This document shows, one piece after another, positions 10,872 through 19,134 of a stretch of 64,000 nucleotides of DNA. The notes beneath the pieces are model-generated. The model did no database searches, was not told the DNA's origin, and saw only the letters and a list, made by a program, of their open reading frames with translations. The position numbers and the translations under genes were made by a program. Source of the DNA: Aliibacillus thermotolerans (GTDB taxonomy: Bacteria; Bacillota; Bacilli; Bacillales; Marinococcaceae); assembly GCF_027853235.1 (NCBI RefSeq), contig NZ_WKJG01000028.1, forward strand, positions 159,705 through 223,704, given 5' to 3'. Within the stretch, counting starts at the first letter, position 1; each line of letters starts with the position of its first letter.

Positions 10872-12869
10872 TTATGACGTGATAGCTGACGGATTTTCCT
10901 TGCCATCTCTCTTGAGAAGAAGCTCCCCATTATCGTTTAAATGACCATACACGTTGCGTGTGTTTTCCGTAAAAATGTAGCTTTGTTTTCCAACTTTGAT
11001 GACGGTATCTTCCATTGCAAGCTGTATTTGAATGGCTGCATTTTCCGGAACTTCAATGATTGATTTTACTCCGGTTTTAGAGCCTACCATTCCAATTTCT
11101 ACTCCTTTTCGAGCAAAGATCGTTCCGCCTACAAAAGAACGGGGGATACGCACCTGCCCTCCTGCTTGAATCGTTGTATGGGAACAACCTTTTCCGGTTA
11201 CTAATACATCTCCGCTACTTGCAATCGTACTATGCAAAGCGGAAGAAAAAGTCACATCTCCTCCTTGATGAGCATGTGTTTGTCTGGTGGATTGGAGCCA
11301 TTTCATTTGTTTCAACAAAAGACTTAATTCTTCTTTCGTTTGTACCCCTCGTTCATGTAAAATGATGAACGACCGATACAACCTTTGAGCAACATAGAGC
11401 CATTCTTCATGAATGACACTTTTTTCTCGTTCTACTTGTTCAATAAATTGTTTTACTTTTGGAAGGAAAGTTTGGAATCGTTTTTCGATGAGTAAAGAGA
11501 GAAGTGATTTGAATTCGGCAGGATCATGAATCTTTAGCTTAGTAGAGGATGCTTCATATAGTTGATGGATGGAGTAGATGATTTGTTGCATTTTTTGATT
11601 GAGTAAGGCAAGTTGTTGAATTAATTCTTTTTCCTTAAAATAGTGACTGCCTACAATCACTTTACTTTGAACAATGCTATTTTTTACAAGAAGTGCATTT
11701 CCAGCTGTTGCTGCGGCATGCCATATATTTCCATGAACATGCAAATCTCCATACGCTTTTACGACCATTGTCTCTTCAATGTTTCCTAACACTTCTACGT
11801 CTCCAACAAAATCAATGTTACCGCTTTCCATGTTGACATTTCCTTGTTGCGTAAACTGAGGAAGTACAGATAGACGAACGATTCTTCCGCTTTCTTCTAC
11901 TTGAGGTCTTCCTCTTTGTGTTGATTTACATAAAGAGGGTTCCTTTTCCTCCTCGATCACACCTTCTCCCAACTTTAAAATCACAGGTTTTCCGTGGCGT
12001 GGCATGACCTCTTCTCCATACACATTTCGACCTTTTTGTCCTTCAATTGGTGGTATTACTTTGGCAATGACGGTGTTTTTATCGACATTGGGAATTTCTC
12101 GTGAATAGCGAAAATCAATCGTACCATCTTCTAATTGCTTCCCAACAACATGTTTCTTTTTTACATCTACATAGTACACAATTTTCCCATCGGTTCCGTG
12201 TACCACTTCTTTTCCTTGGGCAATGGTGTACGTTCCTGGCGTTTCAGCGGCAAGCGCCCTTTCTATTTCTTCTCGTTGGATTCCGTAAGCAATTTGTTTT
12301 TCTGTTAATGCTTGATAAATATCCTCTAAAGTGACGGTTTGTCTCTGTTCTTTCTTTTCTTCTAATTCTAAAACGAACGTCTCAGCCGGCTCTGTATCTT
12401 TTAATACGTAATGAAGAATGTAACCGGGGGTGATGTGCAATTGTACGCGTTGCTTGTCTTCTGTCACTTCGATGGACCAATTCGTCTTCTTTTCGGTGGT
12501 AGGCAAAATAAAAGTGATATCGTCTTCCTCTTTCATCACGAACCCTTCTTGCTTTTCGACTCCGTTATGAAATAATCGCGCATCCGGATGGGGGTAGATG
12601 ACGGGGCCATTTTCACCGTTTTTTACATAAATATGATTATCTTTCGCCCAAGCTAGACCAGTATTATTTCTTGCTTTTCCCGTTTCTTCTTTTGTAGACG
12701 GTTTAGCATAAGGTCGCACGTGAATGACCGTCATTTTTTTCTGAAAGCCGAAAAAAGAAAACTTTTCCTCTGATGTAATTTTTTCAATTACGAGGTTTTC
12801 TCGACTCGTTTGCAGCGTTTTTTCCGCTTTTTGAAAAGCTTCTTCGGCATTTTTACCTGTAAATTTCAT
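10872..12869 (-). CDS. FapA family protein (DUF342) with N-terminal Jag_N-like domain
   Basis: The 665-residue cytoplasmic protein starts with a Jag_N/KhpB-N-like segment (about 1-50: NAEEAFQKAEKTLQTSRENL...FGFQKK). The middle and C-terminal parts carry the FapA signature, with beta-helix-like repeats rich in G, V and N (GNVNMESGNIDFVGDVEVLGNI; GDVLVTGKGC) around a helical insertion at about 405-510. FapA-type proteins have been tied to flagellar assembly and cell-shape or polymer functions, but the role in Bacilli is not settled and no flagellar genes lie nearby. It is monocistronic, with a terminator directly at its stop. Family assignment is good; function is unknown. Confidence 0.8.
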   Translation of the reverse strand: MKFTGKNAEEAFQKAEKTLQTSRENLVIEKITSEEKFSFFGFQKKMTVIHVRPYAKPSTKEETGKARNNTGLAWAKDNHIYVKNGENGPVIYPHPDARLFHNGVEKQEGFVMKEEDDITFILPTTEKKTNWSIEVTEDKQRVQLHITPGYILHYVLKDTEPAETFVLELEEKKEQRQTVTLEDIYQALTEKQIAYGIQREEIERALAAETPGTYTIAQGKEVVHGTDGKIVYYVDVKKKHVVGKQLEDGTIDFRYSREIPNVDKNTVIAKVIPPIEGQKGRNVYGEEVMPRHGKPVILKLGEGVIEEEKEPSLCKSTQRGRPQVEESGRIVRLSVLPQFTQQGNVNMESGNIDFVGDVEVLGNIEETMVVKAYGDLHVHGNIWHAAATAGNALLVKNSIVQSKVIVGSHYFKEKELIQQLALLNQKMQQIIYSIHQLYEASSTKLKIHDPAEFKSLLSLLIEKRFQTFLPKVKQFIEQVEREKSVIHEEWLYVAQRLYRSFIILHERGVQTKEELSLLLKQMKWLQSTRQTHAHQGGDVTFSSALHSTIASSGDVLVTGKGCSHTTIQAGGQVRIPRSFVGGTIFARKGVEIGMVGSKTGVKSIIEVPENAAIQIQLAMEDTVIKVGKQSYIFTENTRNVYGHLNDNGELLLKRDGKENPSAITS

Positions 12870-13007
12870 CTGATCACCTCCTCGTGAGGGTCAATATTCC
12901 CTTCAATTGATGACATAGTGAGGTGCTTATATTATATAGGTCTACTCATTTTATAGCAAGAATTGTCTCTTTTTTTCGACAATTATACGGACTATTTAGT
13001 GAACAAA

Positions 13008-13027
13008 AGGACTGCTTCATGCAGCCC
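13008..13027 (-). terminator. Terminator after ytxH
   Basis: A short GC-rich hairpin on the minus strand (GGGCTGC/GCAGTCC, one wobble) is followed by TTTTG, just beyond the ytxH stop. Confidence 0.5.
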
Positions 13028-13034
13028 TCCGTGA

Positions 13035-13325
13035 TTATTGTTGGTTCATTTCTTCTTTTATTACGAATCGTCTTGCTTGCTCCTTAATGTCTTCCATGTC
13101 CCGCATCATGCGTTCATATTTTTCTTTTCCTATGCGATACGCTTTTTCTTCTCTTTTTTTCATGCGATCTTTTGCTGCTTGTGGGTAGGTCTTGATGGTT
13201 TCCATCCGGTTGGATAGATTCTCTCGGACTTCTTTACCGCCTGTTGGTGCAGTAAGCAACACTGCCATAAAAGAAACGAAAAATCCGGTAATAATACCTG
13301 TAAAAAGGCAAGTACTACGATTCAT
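13035..13325 (-). CDS. ytxH: YtxH domain protein
   Basis: A 96-residue protein with one N-terminal hydrophobic segment (about 8-28, GIITGFFVSFMAVLLTAPTGGKEVR) followed by a charged, Lys/Arg/Glu-rich helix. This is the YtxH layout, including the characteristic APTGGKEVRENL after the membrane segment. The gene overlaps the DUF948 gene upstream by 11 bases. In B. subtilis ytxG-ytxH is a sigma-B/sigma-H controlled stress pair. The molecular function is unknown; a membrane-associated coiled-coil role is likely. Confidence 0.85.
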   Translation of the reverse strand: MNRSTCLFTGIITGFFVSFMAVLLTAPTGGKEVRENLSNRMETIKTYPQAAKDRMKKREEKAYRIGKEKYERMMRDMEDIKEQARRFVIKEEMNQQ

Positions 13326-13770
13326 TCACATCTTTTCCTTTCTTTATATCTTTCAATGTTTGGCGCTTTTGATACATAAAATAGACAAAAGAAAGAAGCC
13401 CGTAAATTCCGCTTAAATCTTTTTCCTTCGTTACTTCTTTGCCTTTCTCAGATGACTTCTTTATCGTATTTGTTACATCGACAAGAGAAGACGATAATTT
13501 TCTCGACGCTTCCCCTGCATCCGCAATCATGTAAAAAATTGGATTCAATGCATGTAACTTTTCATTTAAATCAAGAATCGTTTCATTGCTATTATGGATA
13601 ACTACTTCCGTCTCTTTTAACATGCCATCCAATTGTTCTGGCAGTTTTTCAATCGTTTTGTTTGTGTTTTCGAGTATGTTGCTTAAGCGATTCAATACGT
13701 TAATAATAAATACTGTCAAAACTGCAAAGGCAATGGCAATGATAAGTATACTAATTCCAATCAAATCCAC
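13315..13770 (-). CDS. ytxG: DUF948 general stress protein (YtxG-like)
   Basis: A 151-residue protein with an N-terminal membrane helix (about 4-28) followed by an amphipathic coiled-coil (ILENTNKTIEKLPEQLDGM...NSNETILDLNEKLHALNP). DUF948/YtxG proteins share this arrangement. The start is GTG at 13770 with GGAGG nine bases upstream. It forms a two-gene unit with ytxH. The order and the sigma-H-like promoter upstream both match the B. subtilis ytxGH locus, where the pair responds to stress and stationary phase. Confidence 0.82.
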   Translation of the reverse strand: MDLIGISILIIAIAFAVLTVFIINVLNRLSNILENTNKTIEKLPEQLDGMLKETEVVIHNSNETILDLNEKLHALNPIFYMIADAGEASRKLSSSLVDVTNTIKKSSEKGKEVTKEKDLSGIYGLLSFVYFMYQKRQTLKDIKKGKDVNES

Positions 13771-13809
13771 TCAAACCATCCTCCATTCTCTCATATGTGC
13801 CTAATCTAT

Positions 13810-13837
13810 ATTTCGACTTTTACTTCTTAATTCCTTT
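13810..13837 (-). promoter_or_regulatory. Sigma-H-like promoter of ytxGH
   Basis: On the minus strand AAAGGAATT (13829-13837) and GAAAT (13810-13814) are separated by 14 bases, close to the sigma-H consensus (RWAGGAWWT, then HGAAT). The -35 overlaps the stop codon of the upstream DUF5665 gene. Confidence 0.45.
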
Positions 13838-14162
13838 CTTGTTCGATCACATCTAACAGATTGCCAATATACTCTCCAATAATCGGCAACGTGACGAACT
13901 GCGAAAGGAGGAATAACAATAGTGCGATAATCATAGCAGTTCCTACTGTCATGCCTAATCCGCGCGCAACTCCTGCGATGATATTCGTTTTAATAACTTC
14001 CTTTGGATTGGTATAATGATAAGCTAAGTCTTTCATACGGGACTGGGTTGTCATTGTCTCTAGACGGTCAACAATTTTTTCTAGCTGTTTTACTTCTTCA
14101 TTCGACATTGGACGACGCTTTTTCTCTAGACGCCTTCGTTCGAGTTCATCTCGTCTTGCCAT
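13827..14162 (-). CDS. DUF5665 membrane protein
   Basis: A 111-residue small membrane protein. A basic, coiled-coil-prone N-terminus (MARRDELERRRLEKKRR) precedes a helix and a single long hydrophobic segment (about 64-85, GMTVGTAMIIALLLFLLSQF). The pattern KTNIIAGVARGLGMTVGTA matches DUF5665 as I recall it. ATG at 14162 is chosen because GGGAGAGG lies five bases upstream; the open frame extends 27 codons further without a site. The function is unknown. It lies between queF and ytxG, separated from both by gaps. Confidence 0.72.
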   Translation of the reverse strand: MARRDELERRRLEKKRRPMSNEEVKQLEKIVDRLETMTTQSRMKDLAYHYTNPKEVIKTNIIAGVARGLGMTVGTAMIIALLLFLLSQFVTLPIIGEYIGNLLDVIEQERN

Positions 14163-14267
14163 GGAACCCTCTCCCTCATTGCAACCTGATTTCGTTGTTA
14201 TTGTATACCCAACCTTTCCTTTCATTAAACGGAGAAACAACAAAGAAACGGTCGCAAGAGAAGTACT

Positions 14268-14759
14268 TTAGCGATTATCAATTGTTTCAGGATACATATC
14301 GTGATACAGCAAACGTTTCTCTGCCATCTCTTCATATTTCGTATTCGGTCTCCCGTAATTAACATACGGATCGATGGATATCCCTCCCCGCGGGGTAAAT
14401 TTTCCCCATACTTCAATATAACGAGGATCCATCAATTCCACGAGATCATTCAAAATGACATTCACTGCATCTTCATGAAAGCCACCATGGTTGCGAAAGC
14501 TAAATAAATATAACTTTAACGATTTACTTTCCACCATTTTTTTATCGGGAATGTAACTAATGTATAGCGTCGCAAAGTCTGGTTGTCCCGTTTTAGGGCA
14601 TAGGGTCGTGAATTCGGGACAATTAAATTTTACAAAGTAATCTCGGTTCGGATGATTATTATCGAAGGTTTCTAATAGTTGCGGATTGTATTCAAACGTG
14701 TATGTTGTCTTTTCACTGCCGAGATGGGTAAGCCGTTCAACGTCTTTTCTATCAGACAT
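14268..14759 (-). CDS. queF: NADPH-dependent 7-cyano-7-deazaguanine (preQ0) reductase
   Basis: Reduces preQ0 to preQ1, the base inserted into tRNA during queuosine synthesis. The protein has 163 residues, the unimodular short form usual in Firmicutes. The catalytic cysteine lies in [14 protein letters not shown], the QueF motif [16 protein letters not shown] is present, and the HEDAVN segment follows. It is the last gene of a queC-queD-queE-queF run, three bases after queE, which gives the complete GTP-to-preQ1 pathway apart from GTP cyclohydrolase I. Confidence 0.96.
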   Translation of the reverse strand: MSDRKDVERLTHLGSEKTTYTFEYNPQLLETFDNNHPNRDYFVKFNCPEFTTLCPKTGQPDFATLYISYIPDKKMVESKSLKLYLFSFRNHGGFHEDAVNVILNDLVELMDPRYIEVWGKFTPRGGISIDPYVNYGRPNTKYEEMAEKRLLYHDMYPETIDNR

Positions 14760-14762
14760 ATT

Positions 14763-15482
14763 CTACACTCCTTGTTTATTCCCCCAAAGCAGCGTATGAA
14801 GTTGTGGGAGAACTTTTACATTTCGTAACTCTTTTGATTGCATCACTTGCTCCACTAACCACTCATATTTTCTCAGTAAATGAGATAATAACCACTCCGT
14901 ATCATCTTGTTTCGTTTCGTCATTCCCCGTTTGTAAAAAAAGTGGTACATGAGGGTAACGTGCATGCACTTTCTTCGCGTAACGGAGATCGTGCTTATCA
15001 AAAATCACTACTTTTAAACTTACCCTCCTCTGCGATCGTTCTGTTAACCGTTGAATATACAGATCAAGCTTTTTCCAATCCGTTGTCATGTTAGAGCTTG
15101 GCGGTTTTGGAGAAATCGTCACGTCATCAATCATCATCATCCATTCTTGCCAGATGGAACCTTGCGTCTCCACTGCCGTTTTCATCCCTTTTTCTTTAAG
15201 TAGTGTAATCAACGCTTCTAACTGGGAGTAAAGTGCCGGATTCCCTCCAGAGATTGTGACGTGGCAAAACGTATCTTTTCCTTTTTCTTCTAATTTCTGC
15301 AAAATTTCTTCTGCAGTAAGTAACGTGGCACGTTGCGATCCATCCCACGTAAAAGATGAATCACACCATGCACACCGATAATCACAACCACCAACTCGGA
15401 CAAACATCGTCTTTTGGCCGATCACCATTCCTTCTCCTTGTACGGTGGGACCGAATATTTCCAACACAGGTATCTTTTTCAT
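14763..15482 (-). CDS. queE: 7-carboxy-7-deazaguanine synthase (radical SAM)
   Basis: Radical SAM enzyme that converts 6-carboxytetrahydropterin to 7-carboxy-7-deazaguanine. The 239-residue protein shows the cluster-binding motif in CDYRCAWC (Cx3Cx2C) after the N-terminal FGPTVQGEGMVIGQ, then the SAM-binding stretch VTISGGNPAL. The start overlaps the queD stop by four bases (ATGA type). It is the third step of the queCDEF pathway operon. Confidence 0.95.
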   Translation of the reverse strand: MKKIPVLEIFGPTVQGEGMVIGQKTMFVRVGGCDYRCAWCDSSFTWDGSQRATLLTAEEILQKLEEKGKDTFCHVTISGGNPALYSQLEALITLLKEKGMKTAVETQGSIWQEWMMMIDDVTISPKPPSSNMTTDWKKLDLYIQRLTERSQRRVSLKVVIFDKHDLRYAKKVHARYPHVPLFLQTGNDETKQDDTEWLLSHLLRKYEWLVEQVMQSKELRNVKVLPQLHTLLWGNKQGV

Positions 15483-15934
15483 GAGTGAAAATCCTCTTTC
15501 TTCGGTCGATAGACGACATAACTGGTCGGCGTTTCACGGACGAGCACTTGCACACAACGGGGCTGATTCGGCTCTTTATCTAATTCTTGTTGGACTAACT
15601 TCCAAATCGTGCGAGCCACTACTTCCGTCGTTGGAAAATAGTTAGGGTCCTCTTTATTTGCAAAAAGAGGATCTTCATTCAGCAGGTGGTGATCGAAACG
15701 ACTGTGTACAATTTCCTTTAAACGCTGAAAATTAATGAGAAAACCGGTCTCATTTAACGTATCTCCCGCAATGGTTATGTTGATGACATACGTATGACCA
15801 TGCATATTGGCACATTTTCCTGCCTCCTTCGCAGGAATGAAGTGCGCCGCAGAAAGATGCATGTCTTTATTTAGTTCATAGCGAAAGTCATGGGGTACTT
15901 GTGGATAAAACTGATGAAGCATTATTTTTCCCAT
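15479..15934 (-). CDS. queD: 6-carboxy-5,6,7,8-tetrahydropterin synthase
   Basis: First dedicated step of queuosine base synthesis, acting on dihydroneopterin triphosphate. The 151-residue protein shows the zinc-binding histidines in HLSAAHF and MHGHTY, the RFDHHLLNE segment and the [11 protein letters not shown] motif of the PTPS/QueD family. Its 5' end overlaps queC by 13 bases and its 3' end overlaps queE by four, indicating tight translational coupling. Confidence 0.95.
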   Translation of the reverse strand: MGKIMLHQFYPQVPHDFRYELNKDMHLSAAHFIPAKEAGKCANMHGHTYVINITIAGDTLNETGFLINFQRLKEIVHSRFDHHLLNEDPLFANKEDPNYFPTTEVVARTIWKLVQQELDKEPNQPRCVQVLVRETPTSYVVYRPKKEDFHS

Positions 15935-16584
15935 CCCTTTTCTAACATGTATTGTTCATACCCTTGTCTCCGCAAACGGCACGCTGGACATTCCCCACAA
16001 CCGTCCCCACGAATGCCGTTGTAACAAGTGAGGGTTTTTTCTTTCACATAGGAGAGCTTTCCCAATTGATCCGCTAACTCCCACGTTTCTTTCTTATCTC
16101 GCCACATCAAAGGTGTATGAAGGACGAGATTTTTATCAAGCGCTAAATTAATCGAGACGTTTAATGACTTGACAAAGCTATCACGACAGTCTGGATAGCC
16201 ACTATAATCCGTTTCGGACACACCAGTCACGATATGTTTCGCTCCATGTTGAGAAGCGTAAATAGCTGCAAAAGAGAAAAACAATAAGTTTCTCCCTTCC
16301 ACAAATGTGTTCGGCATCTCTTCGCCATCTTGTATTTCCATTTCTTCTCTCGTTAATGCGTTCGGTGCAAGTTGATTTAACAAACTCATATCTAAAATCG
16401 CATGTTGTACTCCAACTTCCTGTGCGATTTCTTTTGCCACTTCTATTTCTTCACGATGCCGCTGTCCGTAATCAAAAGTCACCGCTCGTACTTCTTGAAA
16501 TTTTTTTAATGCCCAAAACAAACACGTTGTACTATCTTGTCCGCCACTAAAAACAACCACTGCTTTTTCTTTTGCCAAACTCAA
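15922..16584 (-). CDS. queC: 7-cyano-7-deazaguanine (preQ0) synthase
   Basis: ATP-dependent conversion of 7-carboxy-7-deazaguanine to preQ0. The PP-loop SGGQDSTTC sits near the N-terminus and the zinc-binding cluster [19 protein letters not shown] near the C-terminus. The preferred start is TTG at 16584, seven bases after an AAGAGGT site; an ATG at 16617 is in frame but lacks a site. It is the first gene of the operon. I looked for a preQ1-I aptamer in the short leader and see none. Confidence 0.95.
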   Translation of the reverse strand: MSLAKEKAVVVFSGGQDSTTCLFWALKKFQEVRAVTFDYGQRHREEIEVAKEIAQEVGVQHAILDMSLLNQLAPNALTREEMEIQDGEEMPNTFVEGRNLLFFSFAAIYASQHGAKHIVTGVSETDYSGYPDCRDSFVKSLNVSINLALDKNLVLHTPLMWRDKKETWELADQLGKLSYVKEKTLTCYNGIRGDGCGECPACRLRRQGYEQYMLEKGWEK

Positions 16585-16639
16585 GACCAATACCTCTTTT
16601 CTATCTGAAACTATCACGAGTCTTCCTCAGTATAAAGAG

Positions 16640-16660
16640 CAGTTTTATTATAACATGTCC
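16640..16660 (-). promoter_or_regulatory. Extended -10 promoter of queCDEF
   Basis: The minus strand reads TGTTATAAT (TGn plus TATAAT at 16647-16652) without a good -35. Transcription would start about 50-60 bases ahead of the queC TTG start. Confidence 0.45.
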
Positions 16661-16697
16661 GTTCTCTCTTCGCTTCCTTCACCGCTCTTATCAAAAA

Positions 16698-16730
16698 AGC
16701 CGTCCAAAAAGAACGACTTTTCGGACAGCT
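16698..16730 (-). terminator. Terminator after the flippase gene
   Basis: An 8-bp stem (AGCTGTCC/GGACGGCT, one wobble) is followed on the minus strand by a run of six T, 14 bases after the flippase stop. Confidence 0.75.
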
Positions 16731-16743
16731 TTTGTATAAAACA

Positions 16744-18072
16744 TTATCGGATCGCTTCTTTCCAATGAAAAAAAACCGGTTCTTTGAGACGATGTTGAAT
16801 CGTAAGGAAATGCATCCAAGTTAACAAAACAACCCCCGCGTTCATCCCAATAATAATTCCATCCATTTGAAGCGACGGAAGCGAACCTAAAACAAACATA
16901 CATACATAGGAAAAGAACGTTGACCAAACAGCATGGTAAAAGGCATCTTTGATTAGCCCGAGTCCAATGAGAAACGCTTGCATCGGAATGACAAAAAAAT
17001 GAAAGAAAAAGTAGGGAACGAGCAATTGTAAATAAAGACTTGCTAACGATTCATCGAAAAATAAAGCGGTTAACGGATCAGCAAAAGAATAAAAAAGGAT
17101 AGCAGCAGGTGTTGCATACACCATTGTTCCTTTCATCGCATTCCAAAATAAACGCTTCAGCTGTGGGATATTTTTTTGGGCATAAAGGCGCGAAACGGCA
17201 GGGATAAACACGATTAACAATACGTGCGCAATAAAAGCAGGAAAAAAACCAATGGCAAAAGCGACCCCAGCGAGCTCCCCGTACTGGGATACCGCAATCT
17301 CTTCTTCCACACCAGCTTGCATAAGAGCAAATTTAATTAAAAAAGGCTTCACCGCAAAAGAAGCGGCATGAAAAACACGAAGACCAGTCGTCGGAAGAGA
17401 AACGGAAAACAACCGGCGAAACACCGTATCGTTTTCGATCGTTTCACTCATTTCCTTTTTCATTCCCTTTATATCTTTCCACAAAAAAAGCGATAAAAAC
17501 GTAAGTACAACTGCTTCTGTTGCAATGAGCGTACTAATACTAAGAAGAATAGCAACTTCCCCTGAAACACGTAGCAATTGAAACAAAAGGATGAGAAGGA
17601 CGAGTTGAACGGCTCTTCGTAAAAAGTTCGCTCCGGCAATCATCGTCATTTTACTTACACCCATAAAATATCCTCTTGCGACAGAAGAAAAGGAGATGAT
17701 TGGAATCAATATAAACAAGAGAAATGGCAAAGCCTCATGATAAGAATTAAATACTGGAATTAACGGAAATAGAAGGATTGCCCCCACCATGCAAAAGAGT
17801 GTAAAAGCTGTGACGAAACGAATCACATGTTGCAGTAAACTTAAATGATAGCTCTCCTTCGTCTCCGCAATCATTTTCGACAAAGAGACCGGGATTTCAA
17901 AACTGGCAATAACGACGAGAAACATAATCGTCGGAAGAAGAGACATATACATGCCAAGTCCCTCTTCCCCTAATTCCCGGGCCAGCATCATTTGAATGAG
18001 AAACTCCAAACATTCTCCTAAAAAAGCAGCGATGAGCAACACAACGATATTTCCCCACATGCGACCGCGCAT
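16744..18072 (-). CDS. SpoVB/YkvU-like polysaccharide flippase
   Basis: A 442-residue integral membrane protein of the MOP superfamily with about 12-14 hydrophobic segments. It begins with the SpoVB-type N-terminus (LIAAFLGECLEFLIQMMLARELGEEGLGMYMSL in its middle) and contains RGYFMGVSKM and the polysaccharide-synthesis C-terminal region. The start ATG at 18072 follows GAGGGGGG. In B. subtilis the SpoVB paralogue YkvU is made in the mother cell and lies near queCDEF (ykvJKLM), and the same neighbourhood here supports a YkvU assignment. The likely role is lipid-linked precursor or wall-polymer export during sporulation. Confidence 0.82.
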   Translation of the reverse strand: MRGRMWGNIVVLLIAAFLGECLEFLIQMMLARELGEEGLGMYMSLLPTIMFLVVIASFEIPVSLSKMIAETKESYHLSLLQHVIRFVTAFTLFCMVGAILLFPLIPVFNSYHEALPFLLFILIPIISFSSVARGYFMGVSKMTMIAGANFLRRAVQLVLLILLFQLLRVSGEVAILLSISTLIATEAVVLTFLSLFLWKDIKGMKKEMSETIENDTVFRRLFSVSLPTTGLRVFHAASFAVKPFLIKFALMQAGVEEEIAVSQYGELAGVAFAIGFFPAFIAHVLLIVFIPAVSRLYAQKNIPQLKRLFWNAMKGTMVYATPAAILFYSFADPLTALFFDESLASLYLQLLVPYFFFHFFVIPMQAFLIGLGLIKDAFYHAVWSTFFSYVCMFVLGSLPSLQMDGIIIGMNAGVVLLTWMHFLTIQHRLKEPVFFHWKEAIR

Positions 18073-18124
18073 CCCTGTCCCCCCTCGTCCTACATTGATT
18101 GTATGACGAACAAATAAAAGAAAT

Positions 18125-18336
18125 GCGGAGGCAATCGATTAGCGCGAATAGCGATGGAGGGGCGGTGCAAAAAGTTGCTTTTTGGCTTCTTCAGCAATCC
18201 AAAACGCTCGAGCGCCTAGATTTCGGAGCCAGACATAATAGCGGAGGCAACCGATTAGGGGCGTTGGCGATGAACGAGTGGTGAAGATAAACAATAAAAA
18301 AGAGAGAAAGCCGATTAGCTGCGACAAGCGATGAAG
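18125..18336. repeat. Degenerate repeat with GCAAYCGATTAG core
   Basis: Three recognisable copies of a core like GGAGGCAAYCGATTAG followed by GCGATGRA lie at about 18125, 18241 and 18305 (offsets of 116 and 60). A further diverged copy (18999-19071) matches 18211-18290 over about 75 bases, including GATTTCGRA and GGGGAAGATA/GGTGAAGATA. Confidence 0.55.
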
Positions 18337-18403
18337 GAAACAGAAGGCCCTCTGATCTGAGCCTTGCAATTCCGAGGCTACACGAAAAACGGAATCTTGA
18401 AAG

Positions 18404-18847
18404 TCATGCGACCACTCAATAATTTTTATTGAAAATTAGCGGTCGTATGAAATCATCGTGCGACACTTATTTTCCCTTTCTTAGAAGTAACATGTCGTAT
18501 GAAACATAAAATAAGCGTTTCTCTCCCATTGATTACCACTTTTACTTGCTATACGACACTTTTTCATGATTTTGATGCAAATAGACGTCCCATGAACTGT
18601 TCATGCGACGATTCAATTTTCTTTTTTGCCAAAAACACGTCGTATGAAGCGATATTTCACCTTTTGATCGCCTGATTTTTCCCATTTCTTCTTTCAGCGA
18701 CATATTTACCGAGCTTATGCGAGATTAGATGTTCCATGAAAAGGTCATGCGACGTCTATTTTTTCTTTCCGAGCAAAAATTGGTCGTATGACCCGAGACC
18801 CTAAGCATAAAACACGTAATTTTTCTCATCCACCTCCATCATACGAC
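18404..18847. repeat. REP-like array A: modules of about 145 bp with alternating TCATRCGAC / GTCGTATGA half-sites
   Basis: Half-site TCATRCGAC (F) occurs at 18404, 18456, 18549, 18601, 18693, 18745 and 18839. The inverse GTCGTATGA (R) or a variant follows each of the first six exactly 38 bases later (18442, 18494, 18587, 18639, 18731, 18783). Within a module the second F starts 14 bases after the first R, and modules repeat every 144-146 bases. Each F-R pair can form a hairpin extended by complementary T-rich and A-rich inner arms, as in 18404-18450. The half-sites at 18549 and 18693 are degenerate. The same geometry recurs at 34431. Confidence 0.8.
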
Positions 18848-18998
18848 ACTTTTTCCCCGTTTCACACTGAAATCAGTCAGACAGGATTCGAGTTCGTATC
18901 CTTTTTTCAATTACCTGTTCCTCTACTTATTTTCAAGTCAGCCGTGAAACGACAGAAACCACTATTATTTTTACTTTTGCATCCTTCTAAACTACTCA

Positions 18999-19071
18999 AG
19001 CGGCTGGATTTCGAAACTATGGGAAAGGAAGGCGGAAACAATCGGTTATGGCTAAGCCGGGGAAGATAGAA
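18999..19071. repeat. Second copy of the 18211-18290 repeat
   Basis: This stretch aligns with 18211-18290 over its length with substitutions and small indels (shared GCGGCTGGATTTCGAA-like start, GGCGGAAACAATCGGTTA middle and GGGGAAGATA end). The two copies flank array A. Confidence 0.5.
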
Positions 19072-19084
19072 TCAAAACCAAAAA

Positions 19085-19126
19085 AACCATCAGCTCCTTC
19101 TTTTGAATCAAAGAAAGCTGATGGTT
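19085..19126 (-). terminator. Terminator after the IDEAL-domain gene
   Basis: A perfect 11-bp stem (AACCATCAGCT/AGCTGATGGTT) is followed on the minus strand by TTTTGGTTTT, eight bases past the stop. Confidence 0.8.
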
Positions 19127-19134
19127 CACTTTCA

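Larger units (their letters stand above)
18073..19084. other. Gene-free, repeat-filled intergenic region
   Basis: About 1 kb without a credible gene between the flippase and the IDEAL-domain gene. Open frames here (for example 18099-18284 and 18788-19069) lack ribosome binding sites and run through repeats. It holds a GCGGAGGCAAYCGATTAG-type repeat (18125-18336, with a copy at 18999-19071) and the REP-like array at 18404-18847. Confidence 0.7.

Noticed and set aside
16585-16697. preQ1-I riboswitch ahead of queC
   Set aside because: Expected from B. subtilis, but the short leader lacks the aptamer's conserved C-rich and A-rich segments; only an extended -10 promoter is visible.
18404-18847. 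CRISPR array
   Set aside because: The half-sites are only 9 bases, alternate in orientation and sit at 38/14/55 spacing with no constant long repeat, no unique-spacer pattern and no cas genes.
18788-19069. 93-aa plus-strand open frame
   Set aside because: Lies in repeat arrays, with no ribosome binding site and no protein-like composition.
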